Assembly (NCBI GenBank): GCA_902493385.1 | Contig: CABUPO010000003.1 | Location: 186,001 to 250,000 of the forward strand | Direction: 5' to 3' | Source of the DNA: an uncultured Lachnospiraceae bacterium | GTDB lineage: Bacteria; Bacillota; Clostridia; Lachnospirales; Lachnospiraceae | DNA length: 64,000 nucleotides | Part shown: positions 45,727-55,019 of the stretch, piece by piece | Layout of the letters: each line of letters starts with the position of its first letter | Position numbering within the stretch: the stretch's first letter is position 1 | The notes under the pieces: model-generated | Told to the model about the DNA's origin: nothing | Databases searched by the model: none | Seen by the model: only the letters and a program-made list of their open reading frames with translations | Position numbers and translations under genes: made by a program

Positions 45727-46830
45727 GTGTCATTACATATTGGTTTTATTGGATTTGGATTAATAGGCGGCGCCATAGCAAAATCACTTAAAATAGTTCA
45801 CCCTGAATATAATATAACAGCATACAACAGATATTACCCTGACAAAAACCCTTCTCTTATTTTAGCTGAGAAAGAAAATGTTATAGATAATATCATCGGC
45901 TCTTTAAATGATTTATCCGGGTGCGACATTATATTTCTCTGCGCCCCGGTATTAAAAAATATATCCTACCTTAAGGAGCTTAAGGGAATAATTAAAAAAA
46001 GCTGTATTATTACAGATGTAGGCAGCGTTAAAAGCAATATACATTCAGCCGTAAACGAACTTAATATTAATTCCAATTTCGTCGGCGGCCATCCAATGAC
46101 AGGTTCGGAGCGTACGGGCTACGAAAACTCATCGGCAAGAATTATGGAGAATGCGTACTATCTTCTGACTCCCGGCGAAGGCGTTCCAAAGCATATGACT
46201 GAGACAATGGTTTCACTTGTGTCTGATATGGGTTCCATACCTTATGTGCTTGATTACAGAGAACACGACCAGATAACGGCGGCAATCAGTCATCTTCCTC
46301 ATATTATAGCAGCTTCACTTGTCAATATGGTTAAAGAAAACGACGGTAAAGACGAACATATGAAAACTTTTGCTGCGGGCGGATTTAAGGATATTACAAG
46401 AATAGCATCCTCTTCACCTGAAATGTGGCAGAACATTTGTTTGAGCAATCCTGACAACATCAGACATTTTCTTGACATATACAGAAATTCACTTACCAAA
46501 GTTGAAGACGCACTTCTAAAAGGAGACAGAGATTTTCTGTATAATACATTTGAAACTGCAAGAGACTACCGCAACAGCATACCAAACTCAGGCAGAGGAA
46601 CGCTTCCGAAGGTCTATGAAATATACATAGATGTACCTGACGTTCCGGGAATTATTGCTATAATTGCAACAATTCTGTCCAGTAATTCAGTAAGCATTAA
46701 GAACATCGGCATCGTTCATAACAGGGAATACGAAGACGGGGTGCTTCGCATAGAATTTTATGACGAAGAAGCCATGACCGCCGCACGGACGGCGTTACAG
46801 AAATATCCGTATTCGGTGTACGACAGGTAA
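45727..46830 (+). CDS. tyrA: Prephenate dehydrogenase with ACT domain
   Basis: Oxidises and decarboxylates prephenate to 4-hydroxyphenylpyruvate in tyrosine synthesis. The 367-aa protein starts at a GTG preceded by AGGAGG. It has the NAD-binding motif IGFIGFGLIGGAIAKSL, the catalytic-region motifs GGHPMTGSERTGYENS and ITAAISHLPHIIAASL, and a C-terminal ACT domain (about 295-367, DVPDVPGIIAIIATILSSNS) for tyrosine feedback. It faces away from acpP and stands near aroK and aroD. Confidence 0.93.
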   Translation: MSLHIGFIGFGLIGGAIAKSLKIVHPEYNITAYNRYYPDKNPSLILAEKENVIDNIIGSLNDLSGCDIIFLCAPVLKNISYLKELKGIIKKSCIITDVGSVKSNIHSAVNELNINSNFVGGHPMTGSERTGYENSSARIMENAYYLLTPGEGVPKHMTETMVSLVSDMGSIPYVLDYREHDQITAAISHLPHIIAASLVNMVKENDGKDEHMKTFAAGGFKDITRIASSSPEMWQNICLSNPDNIRHFLDIYRNSLTKVEDALLKGDRDFLYNTFETARDYRNSIPNSGRGTLPKVYEIYIDVPDVPGIIAIIATILSSNSVSIKNIGIVHNREYEDGVLRIEFYDEEAMTAARTALQKYPYSVYDR

Positions 46831-46845
46831 AATTACGCAGATAAT

Positions 46846-46898
46846 AAAAAGGGCGTCGTAAAATCATCAAAACAGATGATTAAACGACGCCCTTTTTT
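46846..46898. terminator. Bidirectional terminator between tyrA and efp
   Basis: AAAAAGGGCGTCGT and ACGACGCCCTTTTTT form a long stem, with an inner ATCATC/GATGAT stem. A-run and T-run on the two sides serve the convergent tyrA and efp genes. Confidence 0.88.
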
Positions 46899-46939
46899 CA
46901 CATTATTAATAAACATACCATAACTTTGGTTCGCGGACA

Positions 46940-47497
46940 TTATACTCTCTTCATATATTCTCCTGTACGGGTGTCAATCTGAATAATGTCTCCCTGATTG
47001 ACAAAAAGAGGCACAAGCACGTTAGCGCCCGTCTCAACTGTAGACGGCTTTGTTGCTCCCGTAGCAGTATCGCCTTTAATGCCAGGCTCTGTCTCCGTAA
47101 CCTCAAGCTCAACAAATAACGGCGGTTCAATGGCAAATACTTCTCCGTTATGCGACAGAATCTTAACCATCTCATTCTCTTTAACAAACTTAAGCGAATC
47201 GCCTATCTGGTCTTCAGATAATGCTATCTGGTCAAATGTCTCTGTATCCATAAAATTATACATACCGCTATCTGAGTAAAGATACTGCATGTCTTTTCTT
47301 TCTATATGTGCATTCTCGAATTTCTCAGTAGGCCTGAAGCTCTTCTCAACTACACCGCTGCTCTTAATATTCTTAAGCTTGGTTCTTACAAACGCAGCTC
47401 CTTTACCTGGCTTAACATGCTGGAATTCGATAACCTGATACACTCCGCCATCATACTCAATTGTCAGTCCATTTCTGAAATCTCCCGCTGAAACCAT
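46940..47497 (-). CDS. efp: Translation elongation factor P
   Basis: Relieves ribosome stalling at polyproline stretches. The 185-aa protein has three beta-barrel domains, starting [20 protein letters not shown], with the modifiable loop [13 protein letters not shown] (Lys near residue 32). Length is exact for the family. AGGAGG precedes the ATG. It sits below aroK, aroD and an M24 peptidase; the peptidase-efp neighbourhood is common in Firmicutes. Several nearby secreted proteins have Pro-rich linkers that may need it. Confidence 0.97.
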   Translation of the reverse strand: MVSAGDFRNGLTIEYDGGVYQVIEFQHVKPGKGAAFVRTKLKNIKSSGVVEKSFRPTEKFENAHIERKDMQYLYSDSGMYNFMDTETFDQIALSEDQIGDSLKFVKENEMVKILSHNGEVFAIEPPLFVELEVTETEPGIKGDTATGATKPSTVETGANVLVPLFVNQGDIIQIDTRTGEYMKRV

Positions 47498-47583
47498 TCC
47501 AAATTCCTCCTAATATTCGTTTCGTAAATTTACTTAGTCTAGTTTATTACATAATCGAAAACATTTCAACCATATTTTTTCAA

Positions 47584-48099
47584 TTATCCGATAATAATAT
47601 CCATAATTTCATCAGTTATGACATAAGGGGATTTATTATCAACACATATTCTGCAGTCGCAGGCGCTGTTATATGCCGGCATTCTGGCATCCATCAGCTT
47701 TCTTATGTAATCAATATTCATATTGCCGTTAAGCAGCGGTCTGTGCGTACTTCTTCTTACTCTTTCAAATATAGTCTCCGCTGCCGCGTCAAGCATTACT
47801 ACTATACCTTTTTCCTTCATAATACATACGTTTTTTTCATTAACAGCCATGCCTCCGCCGCATGCCACGACATAACCGGCGTCCGGCAAAAGATTATCAA
47901 GGAAATCTGTTTCGCACTTTCTGAAATACTCTTCACCGTATTTTTCAAACATATCGGATATCTTCATCTTCTGCTCATTTTCTATATATTCGTCGCTGTC
48001 TACCGCTTTAAGCCCAAGTCTTTCGGAAAGCATTTTTGATACTGTACTTTTTCCGCACCCCATAAATCCGATTAAGAATATATTAGTTTTATCTTTCAT
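47584..48099 (-). CDS. aroK: Shikimate kinase
   Basis: Phosphorylates shikimate at the 3-OH in the chorismate pathway. The 171-aa protein has the P-loop GFMGCGKSTVSKML, the shikimate-binding DSDEYIE and EYFRKCETDF, VACGGGMAV, and the lid region RSTHRPLL. AAGGGAG precedes the ATG. The aroD gene ends 14 bases upstream, so both are one unit. Confidence 0.95.
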   Translation of the reverse strand: MKDKTNIFLIGFMGCGKSTVSKMLSERLGLKAVDSDEYIENEQKMKISDMFEKYGEEYFRKCETDFLDNLLPDAGYVVACGGGMAVNEKNVCIMKEKGIVVMLDAAAETIFERVRRSTHRPLLNGNMNIDYIRKLMDARMPAYNSACDCRICVDNKSPYVITDEIMDIIIG

Positions 48100-48113
48100 A
48101 TTATGCTTCTCCC

Positions 48114-48881
48114 TTACACTCTAAGTATGTCAAGCATTTCTCTGACAGTATCTGCCTGAATCTGACCCGGAGCCGATTCGCCCGATACGCTTGCAAACGT
48201 CATTGCCGAGCCTGTAAGACCTCCGCAGACGCGTGTAATAAGTCCGGTTTTTCCCATTGACATCGTAATTACAGGTTCCTTGTATTCTGCTGAAGCCTGA
48301 ACAGTAACTTCCATAAGCCTTAAAACATCCATACTGTTCTCTGGCATTACAGCAAGCTTAAGAATATCTGCGCCGCATTCATGCATGTATTTGAAAATAT
48401 CCTTCATCTCGTCATTGGAAGGAGTATTATTGAAATGATGATTTGACGCCAGTGCATATACTTTCCTGTCCTTAATATACTGTATCAGCCCACGTACTTC
48501 CTCCTCCGTCAAAGCACATGCTTCTATATCAATAATATCGGCGCAGCCGCTGTCTGCGGATTGCTTCAGAAGATTAATATAATCCGCATCAGATATAAAG
48601 CTACATCCGTCTTCCAAAGCTTCTCCTCCTTCACGCGCCGTTCTGTATGTGAATATAACAGGAACGTCGCCGCAGTAATCTCTTATGCTTCTCAGCATAT
48701 CAACAGACTTATCCGTATCAGACCTTCCATCATAAAAGTCGGCCCGCCATTCTATAATATCTACCTGCTTTTCTTTAATTGCTTTAACACTTTCTATTAT
48801 ATCGTCATCAGTACGTCCGATTACAGGCGCGCATATCAGAACCTTTCCGCCCAAAACTACATTTCTAACTTTAATACTCAT
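48114..48881 (-). CDS. aroD: 3-dehydroquinate dehydratase, type I
   Basis: Removes water from 3-dehydroquinate through a Schiff-base Lys to give 3-dehydroshikimate. The 255-aa TIM-barrel protein shows VDIIEWRADFYDG (substrate Glu/Arg), the catalytic His in YALASNHHFNNTPSNDEM and the Schiff-base Lys in GADILKLAVMP; ITMSMGKTGLITRVCGGLTG closes the active site. Length is that of the type I enzyme. Confidence 0.95.
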   Translation of the reverse strand: MSIKVRNVVLGGKVLICAPVIGRTDDDIIESVKAIKEKQVDIIEWRADFYDGRSDTDKSVDMLRSIRDYCGDVPVIFTYRTAREGGEALEDGCSFISDADYINLLKQSADSGCADIIDIEACALTEEEVRGLIQYIKDRKVYALASNHHFNNTPSNDEMKDIFKYMHECGADILKLAVMPENSMDVLRLMEVTVQASAEYKEPVITMSMGKTGLITRVCGGLTGSAMTFASVSGESAPGQIQADTVREMLDILRV

Positions 48882-48904
48882 AATATAAGCTCCATATCAA
48901 TATT

Positions 48905-49969
48905 TTATATTTCAATAAGTGTTTTATCTGAATGTGTAATATTCTTCACACCATTTTCTTCTATAACAACTACGTCCTCTATTCTCACGCCGTAAAGCCC
49001 GTCTATATATATACCTGGTTCAACAGTAACGACCATACCCGGCTGTAATACCATATCCTCCGTTTTTGACAGTCTTGGCTGCTCATGTATATACAGGCCT
49101 ACGCTGTGGCCAAGTCCATGTCCAAAATATTCTCCGTATCCGGCGTCTGCTATTATGTCTCTTGCATACGAATCTCCGGCGGCTCCTGTAATCCCAGGAC
49201 CCAGCTTCTTTATTGCATTAGCCTGCGCCTCAAGCACGATATTATATATTGCCTTCTGCTTCTCGTCTGCCTTACCCATTACTACAGTTCTTGTCATATC
49301 AGAACAATATCCCCTGTAAACGCATCCGAAATCCATTGTAACAAAATCTCCCCGGCGCAGCTTTCTGTCTGTCGGCAATGCGTGCGGAGACGCTGAATTT
49401 GTTCCAGACGCTACTATAGTATCAAAACTTAATCTGTCCGCGCCGTTATTTCTCATGTACATTTCAAGCTTCATTGCAGCTTCCTTTTCCGTCATTCCAC
49501 AGGCAAGCTCGTTAAGTATATAAGAAAACGCCGCGTCACCTATAGCCTCTGCCTCTGCTATAGCGGCAATTTCATATTTATCCTTTATCATTCTAAGTCT
49601 TGTGATTTCATCATTTAACGAAATCACTTCTCTGCATTTGAGCTTTTCTTTCATTCTCTCAAATTCATAATGACTCAGATGCCGTCCTTCAAGCGCAGTA
49701 TTTTTTACACCGTCTTCTGATATATATCTGTTAAAATAATTGTAATAATCGTTTTTTACAGTAACAACATCAGTATCCGCACATTCAGAACAAGCCCATA
49801 TAGTATACCTTGAATCAACAAGCAGGCATTGCCTTTTTCCGGATATATAAAGATATCCCTCGCCTCCGGAAAAACCGCACAGATATCTTATATTATATGG
49901 GTCGGAAATTATAACCGCATCTGCATCTTCAGATTCCATCATCAATAAAACTTCTGCAAGCTTTTTCAA
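48905..49969 (-). CDS. M24B Xaa-Pro aminopeptidase/dipeptidase-type metallopeptidase
   Basis: Cuts N-terminal residues from Xaa-Pro peptides. The 354-aa protein has a creatinase N-domain and the pita-bread metal site: FVTMDFGCVYRGYCSDMTRT (two Asp), FGHGLGHSVGLYIHEQPRLS (His), VTVEPGIYIDGLYG (Glu) and GVRIEDVVVIEENG (Glu). The start is TTG at 49969, set by AAAGGAGA 7 bases upstream. It precedes the aroD-aroK-efp genes on the same strand. Confidence 0.92.
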   Translation of the reverse strand: MKKLAEVLLMMESEDADAVIISDPYNIRYLCGFSGGEGYLYISGKRQCLLVDSRYTIWACSECADTDVVTVKNDYYNYFNRYISEDGVKNTALEGRHLSHYEFERMKEKLKCREVISLNDEITRLRMIKDKYEIAAIAEAEAIGDAAFSYILNELACGMTEKEAAMKLEMYMRNNGADRLSFDTIVASGTNSASPHALPTDRKLRRGDFVTMDFGCVYRGYCSDMTRTVVMGKADEKQKAIYNIVLEAQANAIKKLGPGITGAAGDSYARDIIADAGYGEYFGHGLGHSVGLYIHEQPRLSKTEDMVLQPGMVVTVEPGIYIDGLYGVRIEDVVVIEENGVKNITHSDKTLIEI

Positions 49970-49981
49970 AATATCTCTCCT

Positions 49982-50485
49982 TTACTTTAATCTTCCATGC
50001 TTCATGTACGAGCGAAAAACAATCTTCTCAAGCTTTCTTTTCAAAACAATCTGTATCTCTTCCGTATCAGATATACGATTGACATATATATTATCAATAC
50101 CACATTTTTTTGCTCCGTATATATCGGTAAAAAGCTGGTCTCCGATAAATATAGTCGTATCCTTGTCAGTACCCATAAGCTCCATGCCCTTTATATATCC
50201 TCTGCCATTAGGCTTTCCTGCCTTGTATACATAATAAGTTCCAATATTTTTATTAAATCTTCTTACTCTTTCCTCATCATTGTTAGATATAAGACATGTT
50301 TTAAAGCCAAGCAAATGAAGCCGGGCAAACAAATCCTCTGCGGACTTGTCTGCGTCAGCTCCATGCATTACAAGAGTATTATCTATATCAAACAAAATAC
50401 CTCTCTTGCCGTCATTGTACAATTTTTCAAAGTCTATACCGTATACTGACTGCTCTATTCTGTCCGGGTAAAAGCATGAAAACAT
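49982..50485 (-). CDS. YqeG-family HAD phosphatase
   Basis: A 167-aa HAD IIIA phosphatase. The motifs are GILFDIDNTLVMHG (Asp nucleophile), CLISNNDEERVRRF and GKPNGRGYIKGM, with FIGDQLFTDIYGAKK as the last motif. The family is close to phosphatidylglycerophosphate phosphatases but its substrate in bacteria is not settled. The start at 50485 has GGAGG 8 bases upstream; the in-frame ATG at 50500 contains that site and is rejected. Confidence 0.9.
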   Translation of the reverse strand: MFSCFYPDRIEQSVYGIDFEKLYNDGKRGILFDIDNTLVMHGADADKSAEDLFARLHLLGFKTCLISNNDEERVRRFNKNIGTYYVYKAGKPNGRGYIKGMELMGTDKDTTIFIGDQLFTDIYGAKKCGIDNIYVNRISDTEEIQIVLKRKLEKIVFRSYMKHGRLK

Positions 50486-50539
50486 AATATTATCCTCCAT
50501 ATACTTTTACATTATAGCCTAATCAGTATAACAAAACAA

Positions 50540-52609
50540 CTATGCTCTTTTATTTTTGAATGTAAGGCTCGTTCTTATTATCAGTTTATCAAATACCATA
50601 AACATTGCGGGAAGTATGCATATTACAGAAACCATGCTTATAATTGCTCCTCTTGCCATAAGAGTACATAAAGAGCTTATCATATCAATACTTGAATATA
50701 CTCCTACTCCAAATGTTGCGCCGAAAAAGCTTAACGCACTTGCAATTATCGATGGTATGGATGTGTAAAGCGCTATACCTACAGCTTCCTTTTTTCCCTT
50801 GCCTTCATTTCTCTCCTTCCTGTATCTGGTCGTCATTAAAATTGCATAGTCAACCGTTGCCCCAAGCTGTATCGTTCCGATTACAATAGATGCAATAAAC
50901 GGAATCGTTGTTCCCGTATAACATGGTATCGCCATATTTACAAATATTGCAAATTCTATCAATGCAACAAGCAGCGCCGGAAGAAGAAGCGAGCCGTATA
51001 TGACTGCAATTATTATAAATATAACTCCAATAGACACGGCGCTTACACGTTTAAAGTCCTCGTTTGTTATATCAATAAGGTCTCTTGTACATGCGGCTTC
51101 CCCAACAAGCATACCGTCTTTATCATATTTTTTAACCACATCTTCTATGCTGTTACACTGCTCATTTGCTTCGTCAGAGCCTGTTTTATATTCAGACGCA
51201 AGCAGTATCATTTCATAATTTTCACTGCGAAGCTCTCCTGACAGAGAAGCAGGCAGAAAATCCTTCGGCAAGTCCGCCCCTGTTATGGATTCCATTGCGA
51301 TTACCTGCGACACGCCCTGAATATCATCTATTTCGTCAATCATATCAACAATGTTCTGCGTATCCATACTGCTGTTTACAAGAATCATATTGGCAGAGCT
51401 AAGATTGTATTTATCCTGCAGAACCTTTGTTGATACCACGCTGTCCAGATTCTCAGGAAGCGATAAAGTAAGGTCATAGTAAACGGATGTATGCGTATAA
51501 CCGTATACGGCAGGCGCTGCAAGCGCAAGCATTATTACAAGAAACACCGGGAATCTCTTTATAATAAATTTTGATACTTTGCCCATATCCGGCACAAGCG
51601 ATTTGTGGCGCAGACGGTTAATTGCCTTATCACAGCCTAATATCATAGCCGGAAGAATCGTAACGCAGCCGATTACTCCGAGAAGAACTCCCTTAGCCAT
51701 GACAATACCAAGGTCAAGTCCAAGTGTAAAGCTCATAAAGCAAAGTGCGATAAAGCCTGCAATCGTTGTTATCGAGCTGCCTAATACAGATGTAACAGTT
51801 GACGCTATCGCCTTAGCCATTGCCTCTTCTTTTGTGTCATATATATTCCTGCATTCTTCATAGCTGTGCCACAAAAAAATTGAATAGTCCATAGTTACGC
51901 CCAGCTGCAGAACCGCCGCTAACGCCTTGGTAACATATGATATCTCTCCTACGATAATGTTGCTTCCAAGATTATACATTATTGCCATTCCTATACTCAG
52001 AAGAAACAGCACCGGTATCAAAAACGAATCCATAAGAAGTCCCATTACAATACAGGAAATTACCGAAGCCAGTACGACATATACCGGCGTCTCTGACTCC
52101 GCAAGATCTCTCGTGTCTGCAACTATAGCCGATATACCGCTGACAAAGCATTCCTTTTTCGCAAGCTTCTTTATATCGCCTATAGCTTTCATAGTTCCTT
52201 CGCCTGAACTTGAATCATTAAATATAACCATCATCAGTGTTGAATCCTCAGTATTAAATGCATCATACAAAGAATCAGGCAGTATCTGTGCCGGTACATC
52301 AGTGTCTAAAAAAGAATCATACCATATAACCTTTTCTACATATTCAACATTTTCTATCTTGTCCTTTAGCGCGGCAACATGCTCATAATCCATGTTTTCC
52401 AAAACAACCATTGAAAAAGCGCCTGCGCCAAATTCATCAAGCATTATATCCTGGCCCTTCATAGTATCTATATCGTCAGGAAGATAATACAGGAGGTCAT
52501 AATTAACTTTAGTATTTACATAGCATATTCCGGCAGGAATCAGAAGAAGAACTGCCGCTGCAAGTATAATTCGTCTGAACTTTACAATGAATTTTCCGAA
52601 CTTCTCCAT
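50540..52609 (-). CDS. MMPL/RND-family exporter
   Basis: A 689-aa membrane transporter of the MMPL/HAE2-like group, probably exporting lipids or hydrophobic compounds by proton motive force. It has 12 hydrophobic helices in two repeats of one plus five, each with a large extracellular loop. Family motifs include LGVTMDYSIFLWHSYEECRN and LGATVDYAILMTTRYRKERN, where the buried Asp and Tyr carry protons. It lies 2 bases below the helical lipoprotein gene, and a TetR regulator lies above. Confidence 0.93.
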   Translation of the reverse strand: MEKFGKFIVKFRRIILAAAVLLLIPAGICYVNTKVNYDLLYYLPDDIDTMKGQDIMLDEFGAGAFSMVVLENMDYEHVAALKDKIENVEYVEKVIWYDSFLDTDVPAQILPDSLYDAFNTEDSTLMMVIFNDSSSGEGTMKAIGDIKKLAKKECFVSGISAIVADTRDLAESETPVYVVLASVISCIVMGLLMDSFLIPVLFLLSIGMAIMYNLGSNIIVGEISYVTKALAAVLQLGVTMDYSIFLWHSYEECRNIYDTKEEAMAKAIASTVTSVLGSSITTIAGFIALCFMSFTLGLDLGIVMAKGVLLGVIGCVTILPAMILGCDKAINRLRHKSLVPDMGKVSKFIIKRFPVFLVIMLALAAPAVYGYTHTSVYYDLTLSLPENLDSVVSTKVLQDKYNLSSANMILVNSSMDTQNIVDMIDEIDDIQGVSQVIAMESITGADLPKDFLPASLSGELRSENYEMILLASEYKTGSDEANEQCNSIEDVVKKYDKDGMLVGEAACTRDLIDITNEDFKRVSAVSIGVIFIIIAVIYGSLLLPALLVALIEFAIFVNMAIPCYTGTTIPFIASIVIGTIQLGATVDYAILMTTRYRKERNEGKGKKEAVGIALYTSIPSIIASALSFFGATFGVGVYSSIDMISSLCTLMARGAIISMVSVICILPAMFMVFDKLIIRTSLTFKNKRA

Positions 52610-52611
52610 AA

Positions 52612-54345
52612 TCAGTCATCTCCTTCTTTATCTATCCCTGATATTCTGTATATAACCTTGTTACCAGTATATTCTGCCCCTTCATTAAGAATATCACATG
52701 CCGTATCGGAAGCGTCAGAGAATGCTTTAAGTACATCATTTAATTTATCTGTTTCTTCTCTCATTTCATCAGTTCCATCACTAAGCTTTTTGGCTCCGCC
52801 GCCCAGTTTGACTGTTCCTTTTTTAAGAGCGTTTGCGCCGCTTACTATATTTGCGCTTGCATTATCAAGTGAAGAAAGCCCGTCTGACAGCTCTTTCGTT
52901 CCACTCTTTAAATCTGAAGAACCCTTTTTCAGAGTCTTAGCGCCGTCACGGACCTTTTTGGTACCGTCATATAATTTTCCGACGCCTCCGTTAATTTTTG
53001 CCGAAGCATCCTTAAGGCTTGCCATTCCGGATGTAAGTGTCTGAATATCCTTCTTACTGTTCTCAATTCCCTGTGCAATACTGTCTTTTGCAGAGCTCAG
53101 CGCTATTATACTGTAGTTAGCTGACATAATGCTTTGATATGTGCTGTATGAAGTTATCTTCCCTTCAGTTGCCGCCGAAAGTATCTGTGCTGTCGGAATT
53201 GTATTCTCATTAGCCGCTATTGCTGAATTAATGCTTTCTACAGTTTTATTAAGTTCAGCAGCATCTTTAATGCCCGTAAGCGCAGTAACCCTGCCCATAA
53301 TTTCATCTATACTTGCCTGAATGAGCTGCGGCGTTGCCTGCACCTGTGCCGCCATTTTATTCACTCCGTCATTACACGATGCAATACCCTGAGTAAGCGC
53401 TTCCATTCCATTTACAAGACCTTCATCACCTTCATATCCTGCTGCAACAGAATTCAGTCCACTAAGAAGCTCGCTGTTTCCCGAATCCAGCTCTTTAACG
53501 CCTGAATTTAATTGTTTTGCACCATCGGCCAATCTTCCTATAGCCTTATCCTCCTCCTTTATTCCTTTTGCAAGCTTTCCTGCGCCTGATTTAATATCAT
53601 AAGTACCGTCATAAAGCTCCCGTGCTCCGTCTGAAAGCTCTCTTACGCCGTCTATAAGCTCGTCTGTCTTGTCATTCATTTCATCTGTTTTATCAGCAAG
53701 CTTATCCTTTAATTCATCATCCTTATAAGGCATTGCCACTACCAAAGACATCTCCTGGCAATAATCGGTTACATCAGCTTCTATTGTAAATGAATCCGGG
53801 ACAAAATTCTCAATATCAAGCGCATCCCAGTCAAATCTGTCGCCAATATCAGGCAGCGCATATCCAAGTACAATTGAATTTCCTCCCTCATCTATTACCT
53901 TTCCGTTATCTATCCCGATATCTGAACACTTATCATCATCCATTACGACGGCCGCTGCAGCAATAAAAGGAGCGTCCGCTTTATTTGTAAAAGAATATAT
54001 AATCTTTAAATGTCCTGTCTTTCCCGCCAGCGCGTCAGGCTCCGTCTTCTTTCCGTCAAGCTCATAACTGATACTGATTCCTATAGGATTATTAAAATCG
54101 TCTGCATTGTCATTCATTTCTTTAGAATTAAGATAAACCTTGTCTACAGAACCATCATTATTAAGAAAAACATATTGTTTTGCTTCCTTTTCATCATCAG
54201 CATCGGTAACATTACCAGCTGTCTGTTCATTTGAATAATCCGCGACGGAAGCTTCCTCGCCATCACCTGCACATCCGCATATACTTACTGCCATAAGAGA
54301 AGCTGCTGCTATTATGCTGGCAATTTTAATATTTTTTCTCTTCAT
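52612..54345 (-). CDS. Helical heptad-repeat lipoprotein accompanying the MMPL exporter
   Basis: About 577 aa. Signal peptide with lipobox SICGC. The first 200 residues are a beta-rich extracellular domain (DGSVDKVYLNSKEMNDNADD, GKTGHLKIIYSFTNKADAPF). From about 205 on the protein is a long helix with Leu-x-x-Gly heptads such as LSDGARELYDGTYDIKSGAG, of the YhgE/Pip or X-X-X-Leu-X-X-Gly type. Such proteins pair with MMPL pumps. The start at 54345 lies directly beside a long palindrome that covers its ribosome-binding site. Confidence 0.82.
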   Translation of the reverse strand: MKRKNIKIASIIAAASLMAVSICGCAGDGEEASVADYSNEQTAGNVTDADDEKEAKQYVFLNNDGSVDKVYLNSKEMNDNADDFNNPIGISISYELDGKKTEPDALAGKTGHLKIIYSFTNKADAPFIAAAAVVMDDDKCSDIGIDNGKVIDEGGNSIVLGYALPDIGDRFDWDALDIENFVPDSFTIEADVTDYCQEMSLVVAMPYKDDELKDKLADKTDEMNDKTDELIDGVRELSDGARELYDGTYDIKSGAGKLAKGIKEEDKAIGRLADGAKQLNSGVKELDSGNSELLSGLNSVAAGYEGDEGLVNGMEALTQGIASCNDGVNKMAAQVQATPQLIQASIDEIMGRVTALTGIKDAAELNKTVESINSAIAANENTIPTAQILSAATEGKITSYSTYQSIMSANYSIIALSSAKDSIAQGIENSKKDIQTLTSGMASLKDASAKINGGVGKLYDGTKKVRDGAKTLKKGSSDLKSGTKELSDGLSSLDNASANIVSGANALKKGTVKLGGGAKKLSDGTDEMREETDKLNDVLKAFSDASDTACDILNEGAEYTGNKVIYRISGIDKEGDD

Positions 54346-54408
54346 AAAAATCGTCCCTTTCATATTAAAATGAATTATAATTCATAATAATATGACGGAA
54401 CGATTTTT
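54346..54408. repeat. 63-bp hyphenated palindrome at the start of the MMPL operon (likely operator)
   Basis: Nested arms: AAAAATCGT/ACGATTTTT outside, TCATATTA/TAATATGA inside, and a perfect 16-bp core ATGAATTATAATTCAT at 54370-54385. In the central 36 bases 16 of 18 positions pair. It lies between tetR and the exporter genes and ends at the start codon; it may be a TetR operator and/or fold over the ribosome-binding site in RNA. Confidence 0.6.
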
Positions 54409-54443
54409 AAGTCACTAGACATTTTCATATACATGTATGGTTT

Positions 54444-55019
54444 TTAGGCATCTGACTGATTTTGTATATTTTTATATCGAATATACGCCGTTTTCTGTGA
54501 AGATTCCGCAAGCTGCAGAAGCTTCTCTGAAAATGCGTCTTCATCCTCAGTCATACCGCCTAACGCCCATTCAATAACAACACCGCACAGTCCATGCGAA
54601 AAGAATCTTGCAAGAAGCATTTTATCTTCTGCTTCAAGTCTGTCCAGATTACCAACGTCCTCTATGCCTTTTTCAAACAGCTGCTGAAAAATATCAAGCA
54701 GGTATTCTTCAAAATAATCATTAGAGCATTTTATGGTATTCATATAAAACATCTTATCCTTCTTAATAAGCTTAAGCAGATCCCTGAACCTTTCATTCCA
54801 GTTATCTAGATTAATATCCAGCGTAAGGACAAACGCCTCATTATCATATATCCAGTGAAGCAAATCCAGCTTGTCCTCAAAATGATAATAAAAGGTCTGC
54901 CTGTTAAGTCCGCACTCGTTAGTAATATCGGCTACGGTTATCTTATCAAAATTAATCCTGGCTGCCAGAGTTTTAAGCCCCTTTGCCAACGCCTGCTTAG
55001 TAATCAATGATTTAGACAT
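54444..55019 (-). CDS. TetR-family transcriptional regulator
   Basis: A 191-aa regulator. The N-terminal helix-turn-helix reads ITVADITNECGLNRQTFYYH, followed by FEDKLDLLHWIY, as in the DhaS-like TetR subgroup with a C-terminal ligand domain. The ATG overlaps the TAA of the symporter gene by one base. It precedes the exporter genes by about 100 bases containing a large palindrome, so it probably represses them; the inducer is unknown. Confidence 0.9.
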   Translation of the reverse strand: MSKSLITKQALAKGLKTLAARINFDKITVADITNECGLNRQTFYYHFEDKLDLLHWIYDNEAFVLTLDINLDNWNERFRDLLKLIKKDKMFYMNTIKCSNDYFEEYLLDIFQQLFEKGIEDVGNLDRLEAEDKMLLARFFSHGLCGVVIEWALGGMTEDEDAFSEKLLQLAESSQKTAYIRYKNIQNQSDA

